Source of the DNA: Streptomyces cahuitamycinicus
Lineage (GTDB): Bacteria; Actinomycetota; Actinomycetes; Streptomycetales; Streptomycetaceae
Direction: 5' to 3'
DNA length: 40,946 bases
Assembly: GCF_002891435.1 (NCBI RefSeq)
Contig: NZ_POUC01000021.1
Location: 1-40,946, forward strand
The notes beneath the pieces are model-generated. The model was not told where the DNA came from. It did not search any database and was given only the letters and a program-made list of their open reading frames with translations. The position numbers were made by a program, and so were the translations under genes. Positions 1-7,701 of the stretch are shown piece by piece (the stretch's first letter is position 1; each line of letters opens with the position of its first letter).

Positions 1-65
1 GTGGGGGAACTGCGGACGGCTGCTTTTCGGCTGCGGGCCGGTGGGGGCTTGTCGCGCAGTTCCCC

Positions 66-83
66 GCGCCCCTGAAGGGGCGC
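66..83 (-). terminator. Hairpin terminator after the aldo/keto reductase gene
   Basis: A perfect 7-bp stem (GCGCCCC / GGGGCGC) with a TGAA loop lies 3 bases past the stop codon at 86. The surrounding text (about 44-83, CGCGCAGTTCCCCGCGCCCC) resembles the GC-rich hairpin element that recurs between genes in many Streptomyces genomes; that resemblance is from memory. There is no U tract, which is usual for Streptomyces terminators. Confidence 0.7.
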
Positions 84-85
84 AC

Positions 86-1078
86 CTACCAGGCGAAGGC
101 CTCCGGGCTCGGCCCCGGGCCCGGGAAGATCTCGTCCAGGCCGGTCAGAAGCTCCTCGGACAGCTCCAGCTCGGACGCGCGGACCGCGGAGGCGAGCTGT
201 TCGGCGGTGCGCGGGCCGACGATCGGGCCGGTCACGCCGGGGCGGGTGAGCAGCCAGGCCAGGGCGGCCTCGCCGGGCTCGATGCCGTGCTTGTCGAGCA
301 GGTCCTCGTAGGACTGGATCTGCGCGCGGGTGCCGGGGTCGGCGAGCGCGTCGGCCGCCCGGCCGGAGGCGCGGCGACCGCCCTCGACCTCCTTCTTGAT
401 CACGCCACCCAGCAGCCCGCCGTGCAGCGGCGACCAGGGGATGACACCGAGGCCGTACTCCTGCGCGGCCGGGATGACCTCCATCTCGGCGCGCCGCTCG
501 GCGAGGTTGTAGAGGCACTGCTCGCTGACCAGGCCGATGGTCCCGCCGCGCCGGGCGGCGATCTCGTTGGCCTGGGCGATCTTGTAGCCGGGGAAGTTCG
601 ACGAGCCGACGTAGAGGATCTTGCCCTGCTGGACCAGCACGTCGATCGCCTGCCAGATCTCCTCGAAGGGAGTGGCGCGGTCGACGTGGTGGAACTGGTA
701 GACGTCGATGTAGTCGGTCTGGAGCCGCTTGAGGCTGGCGTCCACGGCCCGCCGGATGTTGACCGCGGAGAGCTTGTCGTGGTTGGGCCAGGCCGGACCG
801 TCCGCGCCCATGTTGCCGTAGACCTTCGTGGCGAGGACGACCTTGTCGCGCCGTCCCTCGCCCTGGGCGAACCAGTTGCCGATGATGCTCTCGGTGCGGC
901 CCTTGTTCTCACCCCAGCCGTACACGTTCGCGGTGTCGAAGAAGTTGATGCCTGCGTCCAGCGCCGCGTCCATGATGGCGTGGCTGTCGGCCTCGTCGGT
1001 CTGCGGGCCGAAGTTCATGGTGCCGAGGACGAGCCGGCTGACCTTGAGTCCCGTGCGTCCGAGCTGCGTGTACTTCAT
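86..1078 (-). CDS. Aldo/keto reductase
   Basis: NADPH-dependent oxidoreductase of the aldo/keto reductase superfamily, 330 aa, cytosolic; the substrate cannot be told. The N-terminus MKYTQLGRTGLKVSRLVLGT is the family's opening strand. The catalytic tetrad is visible: Asp48 (FFDTANVYG), Tyr53, Lys85 (LATKVYG) and His130 (VYQFHHVD). The cofactor-binding end shows SSNFPGYKI and the GPIVGPRTAEQL phosphate-binding segment. The frame stays open upstream of 1078, but only the ATG at 1078 fits the family N-terminus. It is divergent from the nucleotidyltransferase gene, 109 bp away, and is followed by a hairpin at 66-83. It is probably a stand-alone housekeeping or detoxification gene. Confidence 0.93.
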   Translation of the reverse strand: MKYTQLGRTGLKVSRLVLGTMNFGPQTDEADSHAIMDAALDAGINFFDTANVYGWGENKGRTESIIGNWFAQGEGRRDKVVLATKVYGNMGADGPAWPNHDKLSAVNIRRAVDASLKRLQTDYIDVYQFHHVDRATPFEEIWQAIDVLVQQGKILYVGSSNFPGYKIAQANEIAARRGGTIGLVSEQCLYNLAERRAEMEVIPAAQEYGLGVIPWSPLHGGLLGGVIKKEVEGGRRASGRAADALADPGTRAQIQSYEDLLDKHGIEPGEAALAWLLTRPGVTGPIVGPRTAEQLASAVRASELELSEELLTGLDEIFPGPGPSPEAFAW

Positions 1079-1187
1079 GGTCCCCAAGCCAACGTCTTGA
1101 AGTGCGCTCCAGGCAAGCACGAAATTCGGGACTGCCGTCAACAGCTCCCCAGTCCCGTGACGGCCGCGCGGTGCGACGATACGCACG

Positions 1188-1967
1188 GTGACCACGACAC
1201 GGATGCGAGCGCACATGCCGGACCAGCCGCACACCGACCATCTCGTCCAGCTCCTTCGGACCATCCTCGGCGCCTCCCTCCTCGGCGTCTACCTGCACGG
1301 CTCCGCCACCCTCGGCGGCCTGCGTCCGCACAGTGACGTGGACGTCCTGGCCGTGGTGCGGGAGCCGACCAGTCATGAGCAACGCCGTCTGCTGACGGAG
1401 GAGTTGCTCAAGGTCTCCGGGGTCGGGGAGGGGCTGCGGCCCGTCGAGCTGACCGTCGTCGTGCAGGACGGTGTACGGCCCTGGCGATATCCGCCCGCCT
1501 GCGAGTTCCTGTACGGCGAGTGGCTGCGGGAGGACTTCGAGCGCGGGATGACCCCGGCCCCCGGGCCGAACCCGGACCTCGCCCCCGTCCTCACCATGGT
1601 GCTGCTCGCCGACGCTCCGCTGCTGGGGCCCGGGCCCGCCGAACTGCTCGACCCGGTTCCGGCTGCCGACCTCCGACGGGCGATCGTCGCCGGGGTGCCG
1701 GAGCTGATGGAACAGCTCGCGGCGGACACACGGAACGTGCTGCTCACCCTGGCCCGCGTGTGGAGCACCCTCGACACGGGAGGCATCCGGTCCAAGGACG
1801 CCGCCGCCGAGTGGGCCGCCGGCCGGCTGCCCGCCGAACACCGGCCGGTCCTCGCCCGTGCCCGGGGTGTCTATCTCGGGGACGAGGAGGAGCGGTGGGG
1901 CGACCTGGACGTCCGGTCCTGTGCGGAGTACCTGGTCCGGGTGATCGACGAGGGCTACGCCTCGTAG
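1188..1967 (+). CDS. AadA-like aminoglycoside 3''/9-adenylyltransferase family protein
   Basis: Predicted nucleotidyltransferase that would transfer AMP from ATP to an aminoglycoside or aminocyclitol hydroxyl (streptomycin/spectinomycin class). It is 259 aa, close to AadA at about 260. The nucleotidyltransferase motif is intact: LHGSATLGGLRPHSDVDVLA, with the two metal-binding Asp, followed by the acidic strand VELTVVV. The C-terminal helical domain keeps the AadA landmarks RPWRYP, GEWLRED, RNVLLTLARVW, KDAAAEWA and YLGDEEERW. Similarity to AadA is recognised along the whole length, so the family call is firm and the substrate is not. The GTG at 1188 has no clear ribosome binding site; ATGs at 1203 and 1215 are alternatives. 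The 3' end overlaps the convergent SGNH hydrolase gene by 13 bp. Confidence 0.85.
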   Translation: MTTTRMRAHMPDQPHTDHLVQLLRTILGASLLGVYLHGSATLGGLRPHSDVDVLAVVREPTSHEQRRLLTEELLKVSGVGEGLRPVELTVVVQDGVRPWRYPPACEFLYGEWLREDFERGMTPAPGPNPDLAPVLTMVLLADAPLLGPGPAELLDPVPAADLRRAIVAGVPELMEQLAADTRNVLLTLARVWSTLDTGGIRSKDAAAEWAAGRLPAEHRPVLARARGVYLGDEEERWGDLDVRSCAEYLVRVIDEGYAS

Positions 1968-2629
1968 AGACCCGCCAGGCCCCAGCCCTGGTGCATCGCC
2001 TCCGCGAAGGCCGCCGCGATCTTGTGTTCGCCGCTCGCGTTGGGGTGGGTGCCGTCGTAGGTGTCGGTGGCGACGTCGTACGACGGCGGGGGCGAGGCCA
2101 GCAGGACGGGGGAGCCGGGCTCGTCGAGGTCGGCTGCCGTCTTGGCGAGGAGTTCGTTGAAGCGGGCGACCTCGACGGCGAAGGGCGCGTCCGTCTGGGC
2201 GCGCACGTTGGGGATCACCGGCAGCCATACCATCCCCACCCGGCGGTTGGCCGCCCGCGCCTCCGCCGTGAAGGCCCGGACGTTCTGAGCGGTCTGCTCA
2301 GCGTTCGTGTAGAAGCCGAGGTCGATCAGGCCCAGGGAGACCAGGAGGACGTCCGCGCGGCACGACCGCACCGCCTCGCCGATCAGCGGCGCCATGTGCT
2401 GCCAGCCCTCGCCCCAGCCGGCCAGGTGGGCGCGGGGGAAGTCCGGTTCGGCGTAGGCGTACGACACCGGGGCCTCGGTGAGCTTGTCGTAGAGCGTCTC
2501 GCGCGGCCCGACGAGGGTGCAGGGGCCGCCGTAGGAACGGCACAGGTGCTGCCACAGCCGGTAGCGCCATGTGTGTTCGCCCGTGCTTCCGATCGTCATG
2601 GAGTCACCGACGGGCATGAACCTGAGCAT
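1955..2629 (-). CDS. SGNH/GDSL-type esterase
   Basis: Small serine hydrolase of the SGNH family, 224 aa, acting on an unknown ester. Block I is FMPVGDSMTIGS with nucleophile Ser10; block V is DGTHPNASGE with the Asp and His of the triad. Block III reads SLGLIDLG, where the family usually has GxND, so the oxyanion Asn seems to be missing. No signal peptide is apparent, so the protein is probably cytosolic. The start is the ATG at 2629; the ATG at 2617 (MPVGDS) is an alternative. The frame is open far upstream, but that portion is a shadow of the gene on the other strand. It is divergent from the secreted protein at 2762. Confidence 0.82.
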   Translation of the reverse strand: MLRFMPVGDSMTIGSTGEHTWRYRLWQHLCRSYGGPCTLVGPRETLYDKLTEAPVSYAYAEPDFPRAHLAGWGEGWQHMAPLIGEAVRSCRADVLLVSLGLIDLGFYTNAEQTAQNVRAFTAEARAANRRVGMVWLPVIPNVRAQTDAPFAVEVARFNELLAKTAADLDEPGSPVLLASPPPSYDVATDTYDGTHPNASGEHKIAAAFAEAMHQGWGLAGLYEA

Positions 2630-2761
2630 CCGCTCATCATGGACGATCACGTCACCGGGCGGGGTGTGAGTCGGGCCACGCCCGGTGTCCGGCCGTCCTC
2701 CTTGATCCCCGGCCGCGGTGAACCGCCGCTGAACCGTCGGGCGAGATGGCAGGCTTGGGGC

Positions 2762-3736
2762 ATGCGCAGACCGATCGCCCTTCTCGCCGCGGCCCTCCTC
2801 ACGGGTGCCCTCGCCGTGCCCGCCTCCGCCGCCGACGGCGACGAGAAGTTCACGATCAAGGACCCGCGCATCACCGAGTCCAGCGGCCTGGCGGCCTCGC
2901 GACAGCACCCCGGCATCTACTGGACGCACAACGACAGCGACGACGGGGCGTACCTCTACGCCGTCGACAGCGCGACGGGCGAGACGGTCGCCACCATCAC
3001 GATGTCCGGTGTGGGCAGCCCGCGCGACGTCGAGGCGGTCTCCATCGGACCGGACGACCAGATCTACGTCGGCGACATCGGCGACAACCTCGGTGGCACC
3101 TGGCCGTACGTCTGGATATACCGGCTGCCCGAGCCGAAGAACCTGCGCGACCAGACGATCAAGGCCACGCAGTACGTCGTGAAGTACTCCGACGGCGCGC
3201 GGGACGCCGAGTCCCTCGTCGTGCACCCGAAGACCGGCCGTGTCTACATCGTCGACAAGAACGAGAAGGGCGGGCACCTGTACGAGGGCCCCTCGCGGCT
3301 CTCCCCGGCCGGGTCGAACACGTTCCGGCCCGTCGCGGCCGTACCCGACCTGGAGGCCACCGACGCCACGCTCTCCCCGGACGGCGAACACCTCGTGGTA
3401 CGCAGCTACTTCGGCGCGATCGCGTACGACTGGAACGGCGGGAAGATCAAAAAGGAGGAGCGGCTCGGCGTGCCGTTCCTGGGGCAGGGGGAGTCCGTCA
3501 CCTACACCGCGGACGGCGAGAAGCTGATGTACGGCGCCGAAGGGGCGGACAGCCCGGTGGAGCCGCAGGACGCTCCCGGGAGCGGTGGCTCCGACTCCAA
3601 CTCGGGAAGCGGGAGTTCGGCCACGTCCGACGGTGGGGGAGACGGGCTGAGCGGCAATCTCAAGACCGGCGCGATCGCCGCGGGTGCCGTCCTGGTCGCC
3701 CTGTTCGGCCTGCGGCGGCTGATGCGCCGGGGTTAG
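2762..3736 (+). CDS. Secreted, membrane-anchored beta-propeller-like protein
   Basis: Exported protein of 324 aa with unknown function. A Sec signal peptide (residues 1-24, MRRPIALLAAALLTGALA, ASA site) precedes strands such as LAASRQHPGIYWTHNDSDDG, VYIVDKNEKGG and DATLSPDGEHL, which look like repeated blades of a WD40/phytase-like propeller. A Ser/Gly-rich spacer (about residues 272-300) leads to a C-terminal hydrophobic helix (TGAIAAGAVLVALFGL) and a basic RRLMRRG tail, so the domain should sit outside the cell tethered to the membrane. There is no LPxTG/LAxTG motif. The ATG at 2762 is set by the signal peptide; no strong ribosome binding site is seen. Confidence 0.8.
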   Translation: MRRPIALLAAALLTGALAVPASAADGDEKFTIKDPRITESSGLAASRQHPGIYWTHNDSDDGAYLYAVDSATGETVATITMSGVGSPRDVEAVSIGPDDQIYVGDIGDNLGGTWPYVWIYRLPEPKNLRDQTIKATQYVVKYSDGARDAESLVVHPKTGRVYIVDKNEKGGHLYEGPSRLSPAGSNTFRPVAAVPDLEATDATLSPDGEHLVVRSYFGAIAYDWNGGKIKKEERLGVPFLGQGESVTYTADGEKLMYGAEGADSPVEPQDAPGSGGSDSNSGSGSSATSDGGGDGLSGNLKTGAIAAGAVLVALFGLRRLMRRG

Positions 3737-3840
3737 GGCGACTTCAGCCGGGCCGACGAGATCCTCGATCCCGGTTTCGTCGTCCCCGGTCCCGACGGCC
3801 CGGCCGTGACCTCCGCGGGGTTTCGTCAACAGCCCCTTAA
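3737..3840 (+). pseudogene. Possible fragment of a SnoaL/NTF2-like gene
   Basis: Directly after the stop at 3734-3736, and in the same frame, the translation GDFSRADEILDPGFVVPGPD resembles the first helix and strand of SnoaL-like or NTF2-like small proteins (pattern GD..A.E.L.PDFV...PGP). It has no start and runs into the 3' end of the TetR gene. It is either a remnant of a truncated gene or chance; the similarity is short and judged by eye. Confidence 0.22.
3747..3804. terminator. Inverted repeat between convergent genes, possible terminator
   Basis: Arms GCCGGGCCG (3747-3755) and CGGCCCGGC (3796-3804) are perfectly complementary over 9 bp around a 40-nt loop that can itself pair (ACGA with TCGT). 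It lies between the convergent secreted-protein and TetR genes, where a bidirectional terminator would be expected. The long loop lowers confidence. Confidence 0.4.
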
Positions 3841-4619
3841 GCCCCCTGCGCTTTGCGCGCCGCCACCAGGACCTCCAGCCCGTCCAGGATCCGCTGCAAT
3901 CCGAACTCGAAGTGGTCGAAGGCCGTGCCGAAGGCGTCCTCGGAGAGCGACGCCATGACCGGGTAACGGCCCGACGCCATGGCCTTCTCCAGCATCGGCA
4001 CCTGCGCCTGCCAGAACTCGGCGTCCGTCAGGCCCGTCCGGCGCTCCGCCTCCCGCTCGTACAGCTGCGAACGCGCGGCCCCTACGACATATCCGTCGAT
4101 CATGATGATCGCGGAGACCAGTTCGGGGTCGCTCAGTCCCATCGGGCGGATCAGGGTCAGCACCCTCTCCATGCCGTCGAGGGCGCTCGGGCCGAGGATC
4201 GGCCGGGACTGGTTGACCTGGAGCAGCCAGGGGTGGCGGCGGTAGAGGGCGAGGGTCGCGCGGGCCAGTGCCTCCAGGGCCGCGCGCCAGCCGCCGTCGC
4301 CGAGGTCGGCGGGGTTCTCGGAGGGGCGCTGCACCCGGTCCAGCATGAGGTCGAGCAGCTCGCCCTTGCCGGGGACGTACCGGTAGAGCGACATGGTGCC
4401 GGTGCCGAGTTCGGCGGCGACGCGCCGCATGGAGAGCCCCTCCAGCCCCTCGGCGTCCGCCAGTCGGACGGCCGCTTCCACGATCCGGTCCAAGGTCAAC
4501 GCCGGTTTGGGGCCGCGGCTGGGGCGGCGGCCGGTGTCCCACAGCAGTTCGAGGGTGCGGGCGATGTCCCCGCTGCCGCTGGTCTCCGTACCGCCCGTGC
4601 CACTCGTGCCGCTCGTCAT
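3837..4619 (-). CDS. TetR/AcrR family transcriptional regulator
   Basis: Repressor-type DNA-binding protein of 260 aa. The N-terminal helix-turn-helix is clear at about residues 42-95 (IVEAAVRLADAEGLEGLSM, RRVAAELGTGTMSLYRYVPG, KGELLDLMLD). The rest is the ligand-binding, dimerising domain of the class seen in tetracycline-repressor-like proteins next to drug exporters. The start at 4619 gives a Ser/Gly/Thr-rich N-terminal leader. It is divergent from the ABC exporter operon at 4728, and the 108-bp gap carries two GTAC-N3-GTAC repeats, so it most likely represses itself and the exporter and is released by an exported compound. Confidence 0.9.
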   Translation of the reverse strand: MTSGTSGTGGTETSGSGDIARTLELLWDTGRRPSRGPKPALTLDRIVEAAVRLADAEGLEGLSMRRVAAELGTGTMSLYRYVPGKGELLDLMLDRVQRPSENPADLGDGGWRAALEALARATLALYRRHPWLLQVNQSRPILGPSALDGMERVLTLIRPMGLSDPELVSAIIMIDGYVVGAARSQLYEREAERRTGLTDAEFWQAQVPMLEKAMASGRYPVMASLSEDAFGTAFDHFEFGLQRILDGLEVLVAARKAQGA

Positions 4620-4652
4620 GCAGCCCAGCTTAGGTCCCCGCGAGAAAATTGG

Positions 4653-4684
4653 GTACGGCGTACGCGTCATCGGGTACGCTGTAC
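4653..4684. promoter_or_regulatory. Probable TetR operator, two GTAC-N3-GTAC repeats
   Basis: Two copies of an 11-bp imperfect palindrome, GTACGGCGTAC (4653-4663) and GTACGCTGTAC (4674-4684), are 21 bp apart, about two helical turns on the same DNA face. They lie between the divergent TetR regulator and ABC exporter genes. The arrangement suits two TetR dimers binding side by side over both promoters. That this TetR is the binder is inferred from position. Confidence 0.6.
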
Positions 4685-4727
4685 TCAGTTCGGGCCGGAG
4701 GGGCGCGAGCGCAGGGGAGGGGGCGGC

Positions 4728-5687
4728 ATGGACGGATACGCGGTGCGGGCCGAGGCGCTGGAGAAGAGGTACGGCGAGAAGCGCGCACTCGACGGCTTCG
4801 ACCTGGCGGTGCGCGAGGGCACGGTGCACGGCCTGCTCGGGCCGAACGGGGCGGGCAAGACCACCGCCGTCCGCATCCTGTCCACGCTGATCCGGCTGGA
4901 CGGGGGCAGGGCGACGGTCGCAGGGCTCGACGTGGCCCGGCAGTCACGCGAGGTCCGGGCCAGGATCGGGCTCACCGGACAGTACGCGGCGGTGGACGAG
5001 GTGCTCACCGGCCGACAGAACCTGGAGATGTTCGGCCGCCTGTTCCACCTGGGCGGGAAGCGGGCCAGGCTGCGGGCGACCGAACTGCTGGAGCAGTTCG
5101 ACCTGACCGACGCCGGTGACCGCGGCGTCGGCAAGTACAGCGGCGGCATGCGGCGCCGCCTCGACCTCGCGGCGTCCATGATCCTCGCCCCTGCCGTCCT
5201 CTTCCTCGACGAGCCGACGACCGGCCTGGACCCCCGCAGCCGGGGGGAAGTCTGGGAATCCGTGCGGGCGTTGGTGGCCGGAGGCACGACCGTGCTGCTG
5301 ACCACGCAGTACCTGGAGGAGGCCGACAAGCTCGCCTCGCACATCACCGTCATCGACCAGGGGCGGGCCATCGCCGACGACACCCCGGACGGGCTGAAGA
5401 GCCTGGTCGGCGGCGACCGTGTCGAGGTCGTGGTCGCCGAGCGGTCCGACATCCCGCGCGTGGTGAAGGTCGTCGCCCGCGTCGCGGACGGCGAACCGGA
5501 GGCGGACGAGCCGGAGTCGCGGGTGCACGCCCCGGTCACCGACCGGGTCGCCGCCCTCACCGAGGTCGCCCGGACCCTCCAGGACGAGGGCGTCCGCGTC
5601 GAGGACATCGGGCTGCGCAGGCCGAGCCTCGACGACGTGTTCCTGCGCCTGACCGGCCACCGGACCGAGAAGGAGTCCGCAGCATGA
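4728..5687 (+). CDS. ABC exporter ATP-binding protein, DrrA type
   Basis: ATPase subunit of a two-component drug-type exporter, 319 aa. Walker A is [12 protein letters not shown] (residues 35-46), the ABC signature is [12 protein letters not shown] (about 137-148), Walker B is [12 protein letters not shown] (157-168), and the switch region is [11 protein letters not shown]. The C-terminal extension of about 90 residues, ending [16 protein letters not shown], is typical of daunorubicin-resistance DrrA proteins. A GGGGAGGGGG ribosome binding site sits just before the ATG at 4728. The stop overlaps the permease start (ATGA at 5684-5687), indicating coupled translation. Likely controlled by the divergent TetR. 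Confidence 0.93.
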   Translation: MDGYAVRAEALEKRYGEKRALDGFDLAVREGTVHGLLGPNGAGKTTAVRILSTLIRLDGGRATVAGLDVARQSREVRARIGLTGQYAAVDEVLTGRQNLEMFGRLFHLGGKRARLRATELLEQFDLTDAGDRGVGKYSGGMRRRLDLAASMILAPAVLFLDEPTTGLDPRSRGEVWESVRALVAGGTTVLLTTQYLEEADKLASHITVIDQGRAIADDTPDGLKSLVGGDRVEVVVAERSDIPRVVKVVARVADGEPEADEPESRVHAPVTDRVAALTEVARTLQDEGVRVEDIGLRRPSLDDVFLRLTGHRTEKESAA

Positions 5688-6505
5688 GCGCCACCGACCT
5701 GAGCACACCCGGCACGCGGAGCGCTGTGTACTGGGTGTTCGCCGACTGCTGGAACATCGTCCGCCGCGGTCTGACCCACTACCAGCGCCAGCCGGTCAAC
5801 ATCGCCTGGCAGCTGGGCTTCCCGATCCTGTCCGTGCTGCTCTACGGCTATGTCTTCGGCAGCGCCATGAAGGTGCCGGGCGGTGGGGACTACAAGGACT
5901 TCCTGATGCCGGGCATGTTCGCGATGACCATGGCGTTCGGCTTCATCAACACGGCGACCGTCGTGGTCTACGACTCCACCAAGGGTGTCATCGACCGCTT
6001 CCGCTCGATGCCGATGGCCTCCTCCGCAGTGGTGGCCGGGCGCGGGGTCACCGACATCATCGTCGCCTGCGCGGAGTTGGCGATCATGATGCTCACCGCG
6101 TTCGCCATGGGCTGGCGGCCGGACGGCGGCCTGGGCTTCCTCGGCGCGTTCGGGCTGCTGCTGTGGCTGCGGTTCTCGCTGATCTGGATCGGGGTGTGGC
6201 TCGGCCTGATCGTGCCCAACCCGGAGGCGGCGGGCGGCCTCTTCGCGGTCGCCTTCCCCTTCACGATGATCTCCAGCATCTTCGTCGCACCGCAGCTCAT
6301 GCCCGACTGGCTCGGCTGGGTGGCGGCCTGGAACCCGATCTCCTCCACGGCGGCGGCGACCCGCGAGCTCTTCGGGACGCCGGTCGGAAGCGGCGACTCC
6401 TGGGTCGAGCAGCACGCGCTGCTGATGGCCGGGGTGTGGCCGGTGATCCTGACGGCGATCTTCCTGCCGCTGGCCGTACGACGGTTCCGGAAGCTGAGCC
6501 GGTGA
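5684..6505 (+). CDS. ABC-2 type exporter permease, DrrB type
   Basis: Membrane subunit of 273 aa for the ATPase encoded just upstream. About six hydrophobic segments are visible (for example [56 protein letters not shown] and a last helix [15 protein letters not shown]). [15 protein letters not shown], the motif between helices 2 and 3, is characteristic of ABC-2 permeases with DrrB. The start overlaps the previous stop by 4 bp. The exported compound is unknown; no biosynthetic genes for an antibiotic are next to it. Confidence 0.92.
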   Translation: MSATDLSTPGTRSAVYWVFADCWNIVRRGLTHYQRQPVNIAWQLGFPILSVLLYGYVFGSAMKVPGGGDYKDFLMPGMFAMTMAFGFINTATVVVYDSTKGVIDRFRSMPMASSAVVAGRGVTDIIVACAELAIMMLTAFAMGWRPDGGLGFLGAFGLLLWLRFSLIWIGVWLGLIVPNPEAAGGLFAVAFPFTMISSIFVAPQLMPDWLGWVAAWNPISSTAAATRELFGTPVGSGDSWVEQHALLMAGVWPVILTAIFLPLAVRRFRKLSR

Positions 6506-6752
6506 GTGCCCGGGGGGCGGTGTGGTGAGCGTCGCTCCCGCCACCGGGTGGACCTTGCCTGGCCCGGGGCATCTGCCACCAGACACCTCATGGTGCCCCG
6601 CCCGCCGGTCATCGCAGTGGTCTGCAGCGCGGCGAGATCGCTTCGGACCGTACCGGCCGGGACCGACAGGCCGATCGGCACTCGGCGGAGCACCCCCTGA
6701 GACGCCCTTCCGGCCCCCGCCGCGCGGCCCCGCCGAACGGACGAGAGCCGGA

Positions 6753-7613
6753 TCACCTGGCGACGAAAACCACGCGGAACATCTTCGGCCACCGCTTGCC
6801 GGTGAGCAGGAACTCATCGGTGCCCGGGATGGCGGCGATGCCGTTCAGCACCTCGGCGGGCTGCCGCTCCTTCGAGGGCAGCAGCCCCGAGGCATCGATC
6901 TGAGCGGTGACCGCGCCGGTGTCCGTGTCGACGCGCACGATCCGGTCGGAGGGCCAGACATTGGCGTACACACGGTCGCCCACGCATTCCAGCTCGTTGA
7001 GCTGTGCCACCGGACGGCCTCGAAGAGTGACGAGGATTTCACCCGTCGGGGCCAGCGTGCGCGGGTCCCGCAAGGTCAGGCGAGCGGAACCGTCACTGGT
7101 GACCAGCCGCCCTCGCCCCGGCTGGTGGCATACGCCCCAGCCCTCCGCCAGGTAGGGGAGACGACGCAGTTCGGCCAGCGTTCCGGCGTCCCGTTCGATT
7201 GCGATGTGATCCCGGAAGGTCAACTGCCACAGCGTCCGCCCGAGGACGGTGACCCCCTCCCCGAACAGTGGCGCCGGCAGGTCGGCCCGGACGGCGGGAG
7301 GCCGGCCGGGCGGGCCCCTGCGGATCGACGACTCACCGGCCATGCCCGTCCCCTCGTAGAGGGTTCGCCCGGCCATCTCCAGGCCCTGCGTGTAGGCCTT
7401 CGGGTCGTGGGCCAGAACGTCGAGGACCCGGACCCTCAGTTGCTCGACCGGCCCAGCGGCAGACCCGGCCGCGGCCTGCGTGCGCACCGGTGACCGGTCG
7501 TCAGCCGCACAGGAGGTGAGCAGTGCCGAGACCCCCAGGACCGCGGCCGTCAGGGCCGGGAGTGCGCGCATCCGCGCGCACCGGGCCATCGGCCGGGAGC
7601 CGCGAACCGCCAT
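6753..7613 (-). CDS. Glutaminyl-peptide cyclotransferase-like lipoprotein
   Basis: Predicted extracytoplasmic lipoprotein of 286 aa in the plant/bacterial-type glutaminyl cyclase family, which forms N-terminal pyroglutamate on exported proteins. The signal peptide ends in the lipobox LLTSC (Cys35). Family blocks are in order: AYTQGLEM, LYEGTGMAGESS, FGEGVTVLGRTLWQLTF, AEGWGVCH, SDGSARLTLRDP, QLNELECVGDRVYANVW and VLNGIAAIPG. The fold is a five-bladed propeller. The start could be 7613, 7589 or 7571. It is the last gene of the minus-strand run after the BY-kinase (gap 88 bp), so it may be co-transcribed with polysaccharide assembly genes; that link is inferred. Confidence 0.8.
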   Translation of the reverse strand: MAVRGSRPMARCARMRALPALTAAVLGVSALLTSCAADDRSPVRTQAAAGSAAGPVEQLRVRVLDVLAHDPKAYTQGLEMAGRTLYEGTGMAGESSIRRGPPGRPPAVRADLPAPLFGEGVTVLGRTLWQLTFRDHIAIERDAGTLAELRRLPYLAEGWGVCHQPGRGRLVTSDGSARLTLRDPRTLAPTGEILVTLRGRPVAQLNELECVGDRVYANVWPSDRIVRVDTDTGAVTAQIDASGLLPSKERQPAEVLNGIAAIPGTDEFLLTGKRWPKMFRVVFVAR

Positions 7614-7701
7614 GCCGGGTCCGTTGCGCCGACGACCGCCGGGCCGACGGCTCGGCCCCTGCCGGACGAGGCCCGGGCCGGCCGCAGCATCCCCTCCTCG
7701 G

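Noticed and set aside
86..1336. Long open frames on the strand opposite the aldo/keto reductase, and similar ones opposite nearly every gene
   Set aside because: In DNA this rich in GC, frames antisense to real genes stay open by codon bias; their translations are rich in Arg, Pro and Gly with no domain motifs.
2654..2686. ACCGGGCG ... CGCCCGGT inverted repeat between the SGNH hydrolase and secreted-protein genes
   Set aside because: 8-bp GC-only arms 17 bp apart are common by chance in this base composition; no matching copy elsewhere was noticed.
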